This document shows, in pieces, positions 40,043 through 51,172 of a stretch of DNA of 64,000 bases. The notes under the pieces were generated by a model. That model worked only from the letters and a program-made list of their open reading frames with translations, did not search any database and was not told the DNA's origin. Source of the stretch: DASRHK01 sp035650495 (GTDB lineage: Bacteria > Pseudomonadota > Gammaproteobacteria > Nevskiales > Nevskiaceae); assembly GCA_035650495.1 (NCBI GenBank), contig DASRHK010000027.1, positions 4,595 through 68,594 of the forward strand, written 5' to 3'. Each line of letters starts with the position of its first letter. Positions within the stretch are counted from its first letter, which is position 1. The translations under genes were made by a program, and so were the position numbers.

Positions 40043-40929
40043 TGCCGGAGTATCCGGATCTCACGATCTATCTCGATCGCCTCGCCGCGCGCGCGAAGGG
40101 GCGCGAGCTCGAGCGGCTCCGCATCGGCAGCCCTTTCGTGCTACGCACCGTGGACCCGAAGCCGGACGAATTCGCCGGAAAGAAGTTGATCGCGCTCTCG
40201 CGCATCGGCAAGCGGCTCATCTTCCGGTTCGAGGGTGATCTCTTCGCGGTGATCCATCTGATGATCCTCGGCCGGCTGCACTGGAAGGGCCGCGGCATCA
40301 GGATCCCGCGCGGCGGCGGCCTTGCGGCGTTCGACTTTCCGACTGGCACGCTGCTGCTCGTCGAGCACGGCAAGAAGCGGCGCGCGTCGTTGCATCTGGT
40401 GCGCGGTGAAGCGGCGCTCGATCAGTTCCGGCGCGGCGGCATCGAGGTGTTCGAAGCGACGCAAGAGCAATTCGCCGAAGCGCTGAAGCGCAAGAACCTG
40501 ACGATCAAGCGCGCGCTGACCGACCCGACGATCATTGCTGCGATCGGCAATGCCTATTCCGACGAGATCCTGCATCGCGCCAAGCTGTCGCCGTTCAAGC
40601 AGACGCAGTCGATCGGCGACGAGGAGATGCAGCGGTTGTTCGCAGCGACGCGCGGCGTGCTGTCGGACTGGACGCGCTGGCTCGGCGAGGAAGTCGGCGA
40701 GGGCTGGCCGGAGAAGGTGACCGCGTTCCACAAGGGGATGGCAGTGCACGGCAAATACAAGCAGCCATGCCCGGTGTGCGGCGCGCCGGTGCAGCGCATC
40801 GTCTACGCCGACAACGAAGCAAACTACTGCGCGCGGTGCCAGACCGAAGGGCGGATCCTCGCGGATCGCGCCCTTTCACGTCTGCTGAAAGAGTCCTGGC
40901 CGCGGACTCTGGAGGAGCTGGAGGGTTAG
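40042..40929 (+). CDS. Fpg/Nei-family DNA glycosylase
   Basis: A 295-residue base-excision repair enzyme. The N-terminal MPEYPDL supplies the catalytic Pro2 and Glu3 of the Fpg/Nei family; an H2TH segment lies around IGNAYSDEILHRAKLSPFKQT; the C-terminal zinc finger has CPVC...CARC (about 248-268). The details around the zinc finger (YADNEANYCARCQ) are not those of standard MutM, so it may be a Nei-like branch. Coupled to fumC by a 1-nt overlap; converges on dodecin with a 4-bp overlap. Confidence 0.9.
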
Positions 40930-41132
40930 CCCTCGTATTTGAAGCTGAGCGACAGCTTGACGCGATACTCCTTGATCTTGCCTTTCGCGTCGATCGTCGC
41001 GTCCTGCTGCACCACCTCGGCGATGCGCAGGTTGCGCACGGTCTTGGACGCATGCGCGACGGCCTGCTGCGTCGCGTCTTCCCAGCTCTTCGAGCTCGTG
41101 CCGACCAGCTCGATGATCTTGTAGGCGCTCAC
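40926..41132 (-). CDS. dodecin family flavin-binding protein
   Basis: A 68-residue protein matching dodecin: YKIIELVGTSSKSWEDATQ, then AEVVQQDATIDAKGKIKEYRVKL split by the usual turn. Dodecins form hollow dodecamers that store flavin or FMN/CoA. GTG start at 41132 with AGGAG about 8 nt upstream. Divergent from the class I fumarase over 96 bp. Confidence 0.9.
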   Translation of the reverse strand: MSAYKIIELVGTSSKSWEDATQQAVAHASKTVRNLRIAEVVQQDATIDAKGKIKEYRVKLSLSFKYEG

Positions 41133-41228
41133 GGGACTACTCCTCTTGTTGTTCGTGGGGCGTTCAACTTACGCCTGCTGCCGAGACCACGGCAAGCGTC
41201 CCAGTGAACGTGTACGATTTGCGCCGCC

Positions 41229-42746
41229 ATGACGACCATCCGCCAGCAGGACCTGATCGACAGCGTCGCCGACGCCTTCCAGTACATCAGCTATTACCAC
41301 CCGCTCGACTACATCCAGGCGCTCGGCAAAGCCTACGAGCGGGAGGAATCGCCGGCGGCGAAGGATGCGATCGCCCAGATCCTCACCAATTCGCGGATGT
41401 CGGCAGAAGGCCATCGGCCGATCTGCCAGGACACCGGCATCGCCGTCGTGTTCGTCAAGGTCGGCATGAACGTGCGCTGGGACGGCGCGACGATGTCGGT
41501 CTCCGACATGATCAACGAAGGCGTGCGCCGCGCGTACAACCATCCCGACAACAAGCTGCGCGCTTCGGTCCTCGCCGACCCGGCGGGCACGCGCAAGAGC
41601 ACGAAGGACAACACGCCGGCCGTGATCCATTACGAGATCGTGCCGGGCGATCACGTCGAAGTGACCTGCGCCGCGAAGGGCGGTGGATCGGAAGCGAAGT
41701 CGAAGTTCGCCATGCTCAATCCCTCCGACTCGCTCGTCGACTGGGTGCTGAAGACCGTGCCGACGATGGGCGCCGGCTGGTGCCCGCCGGGGATGCTCGG
41801 CATCGGCATCGGCGGCACGCCGGAGAAGGCGATGCTGCTCGCGAAGGAATCGTTGATGGCGCCGATCGACATCCAGCAGCTGAAAGCGCGCGGTGCGAAG
41901 ACGCGAACGGAAGAATTGCGACTCGAGCTGTTCGACAAGGTGAACGCGCTCGGGATCGGCGCGCAAGGCCTCGGTGGACTCACGACCGTTCTCGACGTGA
42001 AAGTGCTCGACTATCCGACGCACGCGGCGAACCTGCCGATCGCGATGATCCCGAATTGCGCCGCGACGCGGCACGTGCATTTCGAGCTCGACGGCTCCGG
42101 GCCCGCGCATCTGGAAACGCCGAAGCTGGAGGACTGGCCGAAAGTGACGTGGACGCCGGATCTGAAATCCGCCACGCGCGTCGATCTCGACCAGCTCACG
42201 AAAGAGCAGGTCGCAGCGTGGAAGCCGGGTCAGAAGCTCTTGCTCAACGGCAAGATGCTCACGGGTCGCGACGCCGCGCACAAGCGCATCGCCGATCTGC
42301 TCGGCAAAGGCCAGAAGCTGCCGGTCGATTTCACCAATCGCGTGATCTATTACGTCGGCCCGGTCGATCCGGTGCGCGACGAGGTCGTCGGCCCCGCGGG
42401 CCCGACCACCGCGACGCGCATGGACAAGTTCACCGAGATGATGCTCGCGCAGACCGGGCTCATCGCGATGATCGGCAAGTCGGAGCGCGGACCGGTCGCG
42501 ATCGAGGCGATCAAGAAGCATCGCAGCGCGTACCTGATGGCGGTCGGCGGCGCGGCGTATCTCGTGGCGAAGGCGATCAAGTCCGCGAAGGTCGTCGGCT
42601 TCGAGGACCTCGGCATGGAAGCGATCTACGAATTCGAAGTGCGCGACATGCCGGTGACGGTTGCCGTCGACGCGAATGGCGAGTCGGTCCATGAAACGGG
42701 ACCGAAAGAGTGGAAAGTGAAGATCGCCGCGAAGGCTGCTGCTTAG
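41229..42746 (+). CDS. fumA: class I fumarate hydratase (4Fe-4S)
   Basis: Oxygen-sensitive iron-sulfur fumarase. 505 residues; N-terminal alpha domain and C-terminal beta domain joined in one chain. Candidate cluster ligands are the Cys in ICQDTGIA (about residue 78), GAGWCPPG and IPNCAATRHVHF. The swivel beta domain ends with AIYEFEVRDMPVTVAVD. Having this beside fumC suggests use under different iron or oxygen conditions, as known in E. coli. The symbol denotes the class, not an orthology test. Confidence 0.94.
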   Translation: MTTIRQQDLIDSVADAFQYISYYHPLDYIQALGKAYEREESPAAKDAIAQILTNSRMSAEGHRPICQDTGIAVVFVKVGMNVRWDGATMSVSDMINEGVRRAYNHPDNKLRASVLADPAGTRKSTKDNTPAVIHYEIVPGDHVEVTCAAKGGGSEAKSKFAMLNPSDSLVDWVLKTVPTMGAGWCPPGMLGIGIGGTPEKAMLLAKESLMAPIDIQQLKARGAKTRTEELRLELFDKVNALGIGAQGLGGLTTVLDVKVLDYPTHAANLPIAMIPNCAATRHVHFELDGSGPAHLETPKLEDWPKVTWTPDLKSATRVDLDQLTKEQVAAWKPGQKLLLNGKMLTGRDAAHKRIADLLGKGQKLPVDFTNRVIYYVGPVDPVRDEVVGPAGPTTATRMDKFTEMMLAQTGLIAMIGKSERGPVAIEAIKKHRSAYLMAVGGAAYLVAKAIKSAKVVGFEDLGMEAIYEFEVRDMPVTVAVDANGESVHETGPKEWKVKIAAKAAA

Positions 42747-43714
42747 GGGATCAGCAGCGTCGTTCCCGTCGTCTTGCGCGCCTGCAGATCTGCGTGCGCT
42801 TTGGCGACATCCTTCAGGGCGTAGCGCTGACGCACATCCGCGGTGACGATCTCGTCGCGCACGGCGTCGAATAGCGCGGTGGCGGCCTGATCGAGATCCT
42901 TGCGCGTCGCGACGTAGTCGGCGAGGGTCGGGCGGGTGAGATAGAGCGAGCCCTTGGCGGTGAGCAGATGCGGCTCGATCGCCGGCGGCTTGCCCGACGC
43001 GTTGCCGAACGTCACGACCATCCCGCGGCGCTTCGTGCAATCGAACGATTTCACCAGCGTGTCCTTGCCGACGGCGTCGTAGACGACGTCGACGCCGCGG
43101 CCCTTGGTGATCTTCTTCACTTCCGCGACGAAATCCTTCTTCTTATAGTCGATCGCGTGATCGCAGCCGTATTTCTTCGCGAGCTTGCATTTCGTCGGGC
43201 CACCAGCAGTGCCGATCACCGTCGCGCCGAGCGAGCGAGCCCACGGCACGAGCACGCTGCCGACGCCGCCCGCAGCCGCGTGCACGAGAATGAGGTCGCC
43301 GCGCTGCACAGGGAAGGTGAGGTGCAGCAGGTAGTACGCCGTCATGCCTTTGAGCATCAGGGCGGCCGCGGTCTCATCGCTGATGTCCGCGGGCAGTCGC
43401 ACGACGCGCGCGGCGGGGACGAGACGCACTTCGGCGTAGGCGCCGAGCAGACCGGCGTAAGCGACGCGATCGCCGCGCTTGAAGTCCGCGACGCCCGAGC
43501 CGACCGCCTCGACGACGCCGGCGCCCTCGGAGCCGATGCCGCTCGGCAGCTCCAGCGGATACAGGCCGGAGCGATGGTAGGTGTCGATGAAGTTGAGACC
43601 GATCGCGCTCTGACGGATGCGAAGCTGGTCGGGACCGGGCTCGCCGACGTCGACGTTCTTCAGCTTGAGAACTTCCGGCCCGCCATGTTTGTCGATCACG
43701 ACCGCCACAGACAT
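42743..43714 (-). CDS. qor: NADPH:quinone oxidoreductase (MDR family, QOR type)
   Basis: A 323-residue medium-chain dehydrogenase without structural zinc. Seen: GLNFIDTYHRSGLYP, GSEGAGVVEAVG, the AAAGGVGS NADPH loop and the VVYDAVGKDT strand, typical of QOR. One-electron or two-electron reduction of quinones. AGGAG 8 nt upstream of the ATG at 43714 decides the start. 3' end overlaps the class I fumarase gene by 4 bp; divergent from dsbB. Confidence 0.93.
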   Translation of the reverse strand: MSVAVVIDKHGGPEVLKLKNVDVGEPGPDQLRIRQSAIGLNFIDTYHRSGLYPLELPSGIGSEGAGVVEAVGSGVADFKRGDRVAYAGLLGAYAEVRLVPAARVVRLPADISDETAAALMLKGMTAYYLLHLTFPVQRGDLILVHAAAGGVGSVLVPWARSLGATVIGTAGGPTKCKLAKKYGCDHAIDYKKKDFVAEVKKITKGRGVDVVYDAVGKDTLVKSFDCTKRRGMVVTFGNASGKPPAIEPHLLTAKGSLYLTRPTLADYVATRKDLDQAATALFDAVRDEIVTADVRQRYALKDVAKAHADLQARKTTGTTLLIP

Positions 43715-43781
43715 TTTAGAGGCTCCTGTGCAATCCCGGAATGGTAATCTGCGCGCCCTGCAAACGTCTCCGCCGCGACTC

Positions 43782-44282
43782 ATGCTTTCACTTTCCTACC
43801 GGCAGCTCTGCTCGCTCGGCTTGCTTGCGTGCGTATTCGCGATGGCGTTCGCGCTGTACCTGCAGCACTACCGCCATCTCGAGCCGTGCAACATGTGCAT
43901 CTTCCAGCGTGTGGCGATGATGGGCGCCGGCGTGTTCTTCGCCGGCGGCGCGATCTTCGGGCCGCGCGGCGGGATGCGCTGGTTCTGGTCGGGCTTCGCG
44001 ACTGTCGCCGCTCTGATCGGCGTCGGGCTCGCGGCGCGTCACGTGCAGATCCAGCACCTGCCGCCGGATCAGGTGCCGGCGTGTGGCGGCAGTCTCGACT
44101 ATCTGTTCGACGTGCTGCCCTGGAAGGAAGTGGTGGAGAACGTCCTTCGCGGCGACACCGATTGCGCGAAGATCAATGCCGCGTGGCTCGGCCTCTCGCT
44201 GCCGGCGTGGACCATGATCACCTTCATCGGCCTCGCGCTCTTCGCGATCGCGACGCCGCTCGTCTCGAGGAAATCCGCATGA
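43782..44282 (+). CDS. dsbB: disulfide bond formation protein B
   Basis: Inner-membrane protein that reoxidises DsbA and passes electrons to quinone. 166 residues, four transmembrane helices. The two periplasmic Cys pairs are present: CNMC (residues 36 and 39, a variant of CVLC) and the loop pair in ACGGSLDYL...DTDCAK. The stop overlaps the rraA ATG (ATGA). Confidence 0.93.
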   Translation: MLSLSYRQLCSLGLLACVFAMAFALYLQHYRHLEPCNMCIFQRVAMMGAGVFFAGGAIFGPRGGMRWFWSGFATVAALIGVGLAARHVQIQHLPPDQVPACGGSLDYLFDVLPWKEVVENVLRGDTDCAKINAAWLGLSLPAWTMITFIGLALFAIATPLVSRKSA

Positions 44283-44761
44283 GCTTGGCGACGACTGATC
44301 TCTCCGACGCCCATCCCGAGGTGCAGGTCTGCGAGCCGGTGTTCGGCGATTACGGCGGCAAGATCGCATTCCACGGCCCGGCGAAGACGCTGAAGATCTT
44401 CGAGGACAACGCGATGGTGCGCGCGCAGCTCGAGCAGGCCGGGCAGGGACGGGTGCTCGTGGTCGACGGCGGCGGCTCGATGCGCTGCGCACTGCTCGGC
44501 GATCAGCTGGCGACGCTCGCGGTGAAGAACGGCTGGGCCGGCGTGCTGATCAACGGCTGCATCCGCGATTCCGAGGCGATCGGCGAGATGGCGATCGGCG
44601 TGAAGGCGCTCGGCACGCATCCGCGCAAGAGCGAGAAGGGATTGCATTCGGGGCGCGAGGATCTCGTGGTCTCGTTCTGCGGCGTCACGATCAAGCCGGG
44701 CAACTGGATCTACGCGGACAGCGACGGCGTGATCGTGGCGCAGTCGGCCATCCACGACTAG
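44279..44761 (+). CDS. rraA: RraA family protein (RNase E inhibitor or HMG aldolase)
   Basis: A 160-residue protein with the RraA fold: [47 protein letters not shown] and [10 protein letters not shown]. The Gly-rich and G-x20-R-D positions needed for 4-hydroxy-4-methyl-2-oxoglutarate aldolase activity are retained (CIRD), so it may be an aldolase, an RNase E regulator, or both. Coupled to dsbB by a 4-nt overlap. Confidence 0.92.
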   Translation: MSLATTDLSDAHPEVQVCEPVFGDYGGKIAFHGPAKTLKIFEDNAMVRAQLEQAGQGRVLVVDGGGSMRCALLGDQLATLAVKNGWAGVLINGCIRDSEAIGEMAIGVKALGTHPRKSEKGLHSGREDLVVSFCGVTIKPGNWIYADSDGVIVAQSAIHD

Positions 44762-44776
44762 GCGGAAGACGCGCCC

Positions 44777-46150
44777 ATGCAGGACCTGACCCACGGCTCG
44801 GTCCGTGGCCACATCTGGAGAATGACGGCGTTCATGCTCGTCAGCATGCTGCTGCAGACGCTCTACAGCCTCGTCGATCTCTACTGGGTGAGCCGGCTCG
44901 GCAAGGAAGCGATCGCGGCGGTCAGCATTGCCGGCAACCTGATGATGATCGTGATGGCGTTCGGGCAGATGCTCGGTGTCGGCGCGGCGGCGGTGATCTC
45001 GCACGCGGCCGGTCGCAAGGATCACGTGCAGGTGCAGCGGCTGTTCAATCAGGCGTCGGCGCTGGCCGCGTTGTTCGGCGTGGTGTTCGGCGTCGGCGGG
45101 CTGGCGCTGAAGAACCTCTACGTCCAGACGCTGGCCGCCGACGTCGCGACCGCCGAGCTGGCAAGCCGCTTCCTCACCTGGTTCATCCTGGCGATGGCCG
45201 TGCAGTTCCCGATGATGGGACTCGGATCGGCGCTGCGCGGCATCGGCAACATGCGGCCCGGGGTCGTCACGCAGGTGGGGACCATCGTCGTGAACATGGC
45301 TCTCGCGCCGATCCTCATGTTCGGCTGGATCTTCGGGCTGAAGCTCGGGATCGAAGGCGCGGCGATCGCGACGTTCATCGCGATTCTCCTCGGCATGATC
45401 GGGCTCGCGCTCTATCTGCGGCGCGAGGCGACCTATCTGCGGGTCAATCTCGCGGACTGGAAGCCTCATCTGCCGACCTGGCGCCGCATCCTCGGGATCG
45501 GCCTGCCGTCCGGCGTGGAATTCGGCCTGATGACGATCTATTTCACGTTCATCTACGCAGTGATCCGGCCGTTCGGCGCGGACGCGCAGGCGGGCTTCGG
45601 CATCGGCATGCGCATCATGCAGACCGGCTTCATGCCCGCGATGGCGGTCGGCTTCGCCTGCGCTGCAGTCGCGGGACAGAACTACGGCGCCAGCCAGCCT
45701 GCGCGGGTGCGTGAAACGTTCGTCTCAGGAGCGGCGATCGCGACGCTGTTCATGCTCGTCTTCGTCGTCCTCTCGCACGTGGCACCCGGCGCGATGATCC
45801 GCGTATTCGCGCAGGAGGCCCCGGTGGTCGACGTCGCCGAGAGCTATCTGCGCATCATTGCGTGGAATTACATCGCCTTCGGGCTCATTGCCGTGAGCGG
45901 CGGCATCTTCCAGGGGCTCGGCAACACGTGGCCGTCGCTGATCAGCTCCGCGACCCGGATCGTCCTCATCGTTGCCCCGGCCTGGTGGCTGGCCAGCCGC
46001 CCGGACTTCCGGCTCACGCAGGTCTGGTGGCTTGCGGTGGCTGCCGTGGTCGTGCAGATGACTCTCTGCCTGATGCTCCTGCGGCGCGAATTCACGCGCA
46101 AGCTCGAAATGCCAGCCCCAGTGACAGCAGCAGCCGAGACAGCAGCGTAG
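44777..46150 (+). CDS. MATE family efflux transporter
   Basis: A 457-residue inner-membrane protein with about twelve hydrophobic helices in two related halves. Typical MATE features are the N-terminal SLVDLYWVSRLGKEAIAAVS, AAAVISHAAGR, GLGSALRGIGNMRPG, and the second-half AAVAGQNYGA and GIFQGLGNTW. It exports cationic or organic compounds using a Na+ or H+ gradient; substrate not predictable. Confidence 0.93.
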   Translation: MQDLTHGSVRGHIWRMTAFMLVSMLLQTLYSLVDLYWVSRLGKEAIAAVSIAGNLMMIVMAFGQMLGVGAAAVISHAAGRKDHVQVQRLFNQASALAALFGVVFGVGGLALKNLYVQTLAADVATAELASRFLTWFILAMAVQFPMMGLGSALRGIGNMRPGVVTQVGTIVVNMALAPILMFGWIFGLKLGIEGAAIATFIAILLGMIGLALYLRREATYLRVNLADWKPHLPTWRRILGIGLPSGVEFGLMTIYFTFIYAVIRPFGADAQAGFGIGMRIMQTGFMPAMAVGFACAAVAGQNYGASQPARVRETFVSGAAIATLFMLVFVVLSHVAPGAMIRVFAQEAPVVDVAESYLRIIAWNYIAFGLIAVSGGIFQGLGNTWPSLISSATRIVLIVAPAWWLASRPDFRLTQVWWLAVAAVVVQMTLCLMLLRREFTRKLEMPAPVTAAAETAA

Positions 46151-46209
46151 AATTGCCGAGCTGGCGGGGGCCGGCCGATTCCGACAAGGAAGTCACAGGG
46201 AAGGGTTCG

Positions 46210-46296
46210 ATGGACGACAGCAGCAGAGCCGCGCGCATGCTCGGCGTAACAATCTGGATCGTCATGGCCGCCGTTGCAATCTGGATCGTGCATTAG
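46210..46296 (+). CDS. 28-residue putative membrane peptide
   Basis: A very small frame in the gap between the MATE gene and aceB: ATG at 46210, GGAAGGG a few nt upstream, TAG at 46294. The product has a charged N-terminus (MDDSSRAARM) followed by one hydrophobic helix (VTIWIVMAAVAIWIV). The Shine-Dalgarno sequence and the clean single-span design support a real small membrane protein, but there is no homology I recognise and chance cannot be excluded. Confidence 0.5.
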   Translation: MDDSSRAARMLGVTIWIVMAAVAIWIVH

Positions 46297-46319
46297 CGAC
46301 GATCGCACGCGGACGCGGC

Positions 46320-46346
46320 GTGACGCCGTGTCGCAGCCGCTATAAT
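46320..46346 (+). promoter_or_regulatory. aceB promoter
   Basis: A perfect TATAAT (46341-46346) with GTGACG (46320-46325; 4 of 6 matches) 15 bp upstream. The predicted start near 46353 lies downstream of a GTG at 46349, so the longer frame from that GTG is unlikely to be used and ATG 46376 is preferred. Confidence 0.65.
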
Positions 46347-46375
46347 TCGTGCCCCACAATTTCTGCGAGCGCGAA

Positions 46376-47962
<1,587 letters not shown>

Positions 47963-47981
47963 GGATCGGTACGGAAACGCA

Positions 47982-48012
47982 TTGTGCGATGCACAAACGT
48001 TGCCGGTATAAT
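47982..48012 (+). promoter_or_regulatory. aceA promoter with palindromic operator and 5' hairpin
   Basis: TATAAT at 48007-48012. The -35 position is covered by a perfect inverted repeat, TTGTGC-GAT-GCACAA (47982-47996), whose left arm TTGTGC lies 19 bp from the -10. A regulator bound there would block polymerase. Just after the expected start is a small hairpin, GCCGAA-ttt-TTCGGC (48018-48032), which could protect the mRNA 5' end. Confidence 0.65.
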
Positions 48013-48057
48013 GCGCCGCCGAATTTTTCGGCTGTGTGACGGATCACCGAGACGAAC

Positions 48058-49407
48058 ATGACGCGTGACGAGTTTTCCACCAAGGATCGACAGGCTATGA
48101 GCACCCGCGAAGAGCAGATCAAGGCTCTGGAGAAGGATTGGGCCACCAACCCCCGCTGGAAGAGCGTCAAGCGCGGTTACACCGCATACGACGTCGTCCG
48201 GCTGCGTGGCAGCCTGCCGATCGACTACACGCTCGCCAAGCGCGGCGCCGAGAAGCTCTGGCGTCTGGTGAATGGCGAAGCCAAGAAAGGCTACGTCAAC
48301 GCGTTCGGCGCGATCACCGCCGGTCAGGCGATGCAGCAGGCGAAGGCCGGCCTCGAGGCCGTCTATCTCTCCGGCTGGCAGGTCGCCGCCGACGGCAACA
48401 CCTCCGAGACGATGTATCCGGACCAGTCGCTCTACGCGTACGACTCGGTGCCCACGATGGTTCGTCGCATCAACAACACGTTCAAGCGCGCCGATGAGAT
48501 CCAGTGGGCCAAGGGCGTCGGCCCCGGCCACAAGGACTTCGTCGATTACTTCCTGCCGATCGTCGCGGACGCGGAAGCCGGCTTCGGCGGCGTGCTCAAC
48601 GCCTTCGAGCTGATGAAGAACATGATCCAGGCGGGCGCCGCCGGCGTGCACTTCGAAGACCAGCTCGCGGCCGTGAAGAAGTGCGGCCACATGGGCGGCA
48701 AGGTCCTGGTGCCGACGCAGGAAGCGATCGAGAAGCTGATCGCCGCGCGCTTCGCCGCCGACGTCATGGGCGTGCCGACGATCGTGCTCGCGCGCACCGA
48801 CGCAGAAGCCGCGAACCTGCTGACCTCCGATCATCATCCGAACGACAAGAAGTTCCTCACGGGCGAGCGCACGCAGGAAGGCTTCTATCGCGTGAAGAAC
48901 GGCCTGGAGCAGGCCATCTCGCGCGGTGTGGCTTACGCGCCGTACGCAGATCTCGTGTGGTGCGAGACCGGCACGCCGGATCTCGGCTTCGCGCGCGAGT
49001 TCGCGCAGGCCGTGCACAAGGCGGTCCCTGGCAAGCTGCTTTCGTACAACTGCTCGCCGTCGTTCAACTGGAAGAAGAATCTCGACGACAAGACCATCGC
49101 GAAATTCCAGGACGAGCTCTCCGCGCTGGGCTACAAGTATCAGTTCATCACGCTCGCGGGCATCCACATCAACTGGTACAACACGTTCCAGTTCGCGCAT
49201 GCCTACGCGCGCGGCGAGGGCATGAAGCACTACGTCGAGCAGGTGCAGGAGCCGGAGTTCAAGGCGCGCGACAAGGGCTACACGTTCGTGTCGCATCAGC
49301 AGGAAGTCGGCGCCGGCTACTTCGACGACGTCACCACGGTGATCCAGGGCGGCTCCTCCAGCGTGCAGGCGCTCAAGGGCTCGACCGAGGAAGAGCAGTT
49401 CCACTGA
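48058..49407 (+). CDS. aceA: isocitrate lyase
   Basis: Glyoxylate shunt: isocitrate to succinate plus glyoxylate. 449 residues from ATG 48058, or 436 from ATG 48097 ([14 protein letters not shown]), which matches the usual family N-terminus. Catalytic [16 protein letters not shown] (Cys about 205) and [13 protein letters not shown] [15 protein letters not shown] are present. It has its own promoter and a strong terminator, and follows aceB on the same strand. Confidence 0.96.
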   Translation: MTRDEFSTKDRQAMSTREEQIKALEKDWATNPRWKSVKRGYTAYDVVRLRGSLPIDYTLAKRGAEKLWRLVNGEAKKGYVNAFGAITAGQAMQQAKAGLEAVYLSGWQVAADGNTSETMYPDQSLYAYDSVPTMVRRINNTFKRADEIQWAKGVGPGHKDFVDYFLPIVADAEAGFGGVLNAFELMKNMIQAGAAGVHFEDQLAAVKKCGHMGGKVLVPTQEAIEKLIAARFAADVMGVPTIVLARTDAEAANLLTSDHHPNDKKFLTGERTQEGFYRVKNGLEQAISRGVAYAPYADLVWCETGTPDLGFAREFAQAVHKAVPGKLLSYNCSPSFNWKKNLDDKTIAKFQDELSALGYKYQFITLAGIHINWYNTFQFAHAYARGEGMKHYVEQVQEPEFKARDKGYTFVSHQQEVGAGYFDDVTTVIQGGSSSVQALKGSTEEEQFH

Positions 49408-49426
49408 TCTTCTGACGCAGCTCAAG

Positions 49427-49452
49427 AAGGCCGGCTCGCTGCCGGCCTTTTT
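49427..49452 (+). terminator. intrinsic terminator of aceA
   Basis: AAGGCCGGC-tcgct-GCCGGCCTT, a 9-bp stem, followed by TTT-G-TTT. It lies 20 nt after the aceA stop and just before the 3' end of the convergent peptidase gene. Confidence 0.93.
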
Positions 49453-49456
49453 GTTT

Positions 49457-51151
49457 CTAGTGCGGCCAGCTCGTGATCGTGAGGTAGGGTGCGATCGCCG
49501 GCAACGGTTGTGAGCAATGCAGCGACAGTATCCCGCCACCGTCGGCGAGCTGCGCTTCGACGTCGCTCTTCTCCGCGCAGCGCTTCGAGACCGCCGCATA
49601 CAACTGAAGCGGCTGGCCGACCTTCACGCCTGCGAGCGCGACAACAGCTGCGGTGCGATTCTTCAGCACGTGGCACTGCGGCAGGCCCGTGAGCTCGAAA
49701 CGGTCCTCGCCCGACTTGAAGCTGAAAGCGCCGGCGCAGTCCTCCCACATCAGGCGCTGCATCGCGTTGCGAGCGTAGATGCGCTCGAAGTCCGGCGGCA
49801 CGGTGCCGGGGCCGATCACGATGCCTGACGCGGCCAGCAACGCACGCAGCGCTGCGGCCGCATCCGGCTGCGGCCGCGACCACAGATCGGACATCGCTGC
49901 GGCGAGCGTGCCGTCACGATCGAGGGCACGCAGCGTCGCGAAATACTGCCCGACGTCGTAGCGCTCTCCGGATTTCTCAGCCTGCCCGAAGAGCGCCCGC
50001 CACAGCGCGAATAATCCGCCGCGATCGTGAAGCTCCGTGCCGGCCGCGAAGTTCATCACGCTGCCGCAGGAATAGGCGAGCTCGTAGACGCTCTGCTTGA
50101 ACGCGTCCTGCAGCGACACGCCGAGCGGCGCGAGCTTGTTGAGACATCGATTGAGATTGAGCTCGACTTCGGCGCGCAGCGCGTCCTCGTCGAGCACGCC
50201 GAAATCCCGTGCCGCGGCCCAGGCGAACGCGTCGGCGCCGCCCTCGTGCATCCACGGCGCGGCATCACCCTCGACCGACTCGAAGCGGTTGCCGTTCCAC
50301 AGATGCGCGGCTTCGTGCGCGAGCAGATGGAACGACATCCGCGCGTTCTTTGCGTCGCGCGCGCCCCAGAGCTTGCGGCTGCGGAAATCGAACGCGATGA
50401 CGTCGGGCAACACCTCGCCGCTGTCGCCGGGATTGAAGTCTTCCTGCGGGTGATAGGTGATGAGGATTACGGGGCGCTTGTTCAGCGCATAGCCGGTGTG
50501 CTCGCGGTAATAGGCGAAGAGCTTCGGCAACAGATCGTCGAATTGCTGCTCCAGGTATCGAGGCAATCCGGGGTCGACGATGGCGATCACGTCCTGCGTC
50601 TCGATCGGCGCGAGCTTGCCGAAATAGACGAAGGTGCCGCGATCGAGAAGCGGATCGTGCCAAGTCACAGCGCCGGCATGTCGCTGACCGTCGAGCACGA
50701 TGCTTTCGCCTTTGCGCGGAACGAAGCGCAGGTCGAAACGCGCCGGTACGGCTGGAGTGCCGTGCCGCAGCGGCGCGGCGTAGAGATGGAGCGTGCACAG
50801 CCATTCGGAACCGTCGGTGAGCGTCTTGTTCAGCGGATATTTCTTGTCGAGCTTGGTGGTGTCGGTCGCAAAACCCACGGTGACTTCGCGGAACGGCTTG
50901 CCGTCCTTGCGCTCGATGAATTCGTTGCCGTCCTTCGCGACCAGGCGAAATCCCGGCATCTGCAGCTTCCAGCGGCCGTGCCGGCGCAGGCCGAAATCGT
51001 CGATGAAGCGCAGCTGGTCCGCGGGTTGATCGAGCTGATAGCGCGCTCGCCAGCGGTCCGGCAGATGCGTAACAGAGATGGTGACGAGCTCGGCCGCGCA
51101 GGCGCAGTGCGCGGCGAGCAGGAGTGCCAGCGCAAGGAGCATTCGGTGCAT
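49457..51151 (-). CDS. secreted gluzincin-type zinc peptidase-like protein
   Basis: A 564-residue protein with a signal peptide (about 1-20, ACAAELV). An N-terminal beta-rich region is followed by a zinc-peptidase core: HLLAHEAAHLW (HExxH near residue 279) and a downstream Glu in WMHEGGADAFAW 19 residues later, the HExxH-x-E pattern of gluzincins such as M1 aminopeptidases. Overall sequence is not a recognised M1 or M61 enzyme. Periplasmic or secreted protein-processing role is inferred. The frame upstream of 51151 on this strand is antisense to the TPR gene and excluded. Confidence 0.75.
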   Translation of the reverse strand: MHRMLLALALLLAAHCACAAELVTISVTHLPDRWRARYQLDQPADQLRFIDDFGLRRHGRWKLQMPGFRLVAKDGNEFIERKDGKPFREVTVGFATDTTKLDKKYPLNKTLTDGSEWLCTLHLYAAPLRHGTPAVPARFDLRFVPRKGESIVLDGQRHAGAVTWHDPLLDRGTFVYFGKLAPIETQDVIAIVDPGLPRYLEQQFDDLLPKLFAYYREHTGYALNKRPVILITYHPQEDFNPGDSGEVLPDVIAFDFRSRKLWGARDAKNARMSFHLLAHEAAHLWNGNRFESVEGDAAPWMHEGGADAFAWAAARDFGVLDEDALRAEVELNLNRCLNKLAPLGVSLQDAFKQSVYELAYSCGSVMNFAAGTELHDRGGLFALWRALFGQAEKSGERYDVGQYFATLRALDRDGTLAAAMSDLWSRPQPDAAAALRALLAASGIVIGPGTVPPDFERIYARNAMQRLMWEDCAGAFSFKSGEDRFELTGLPQCHVLKNRTAAVVALAGVKVGQPLQLYAAVSKRCAEKSDVEAQLADGGGILSLHCSQPLPAIAPYLTITSWPH

Positions 51152-51172
51152 GGCCTTGGAGTCTAGCAACCG

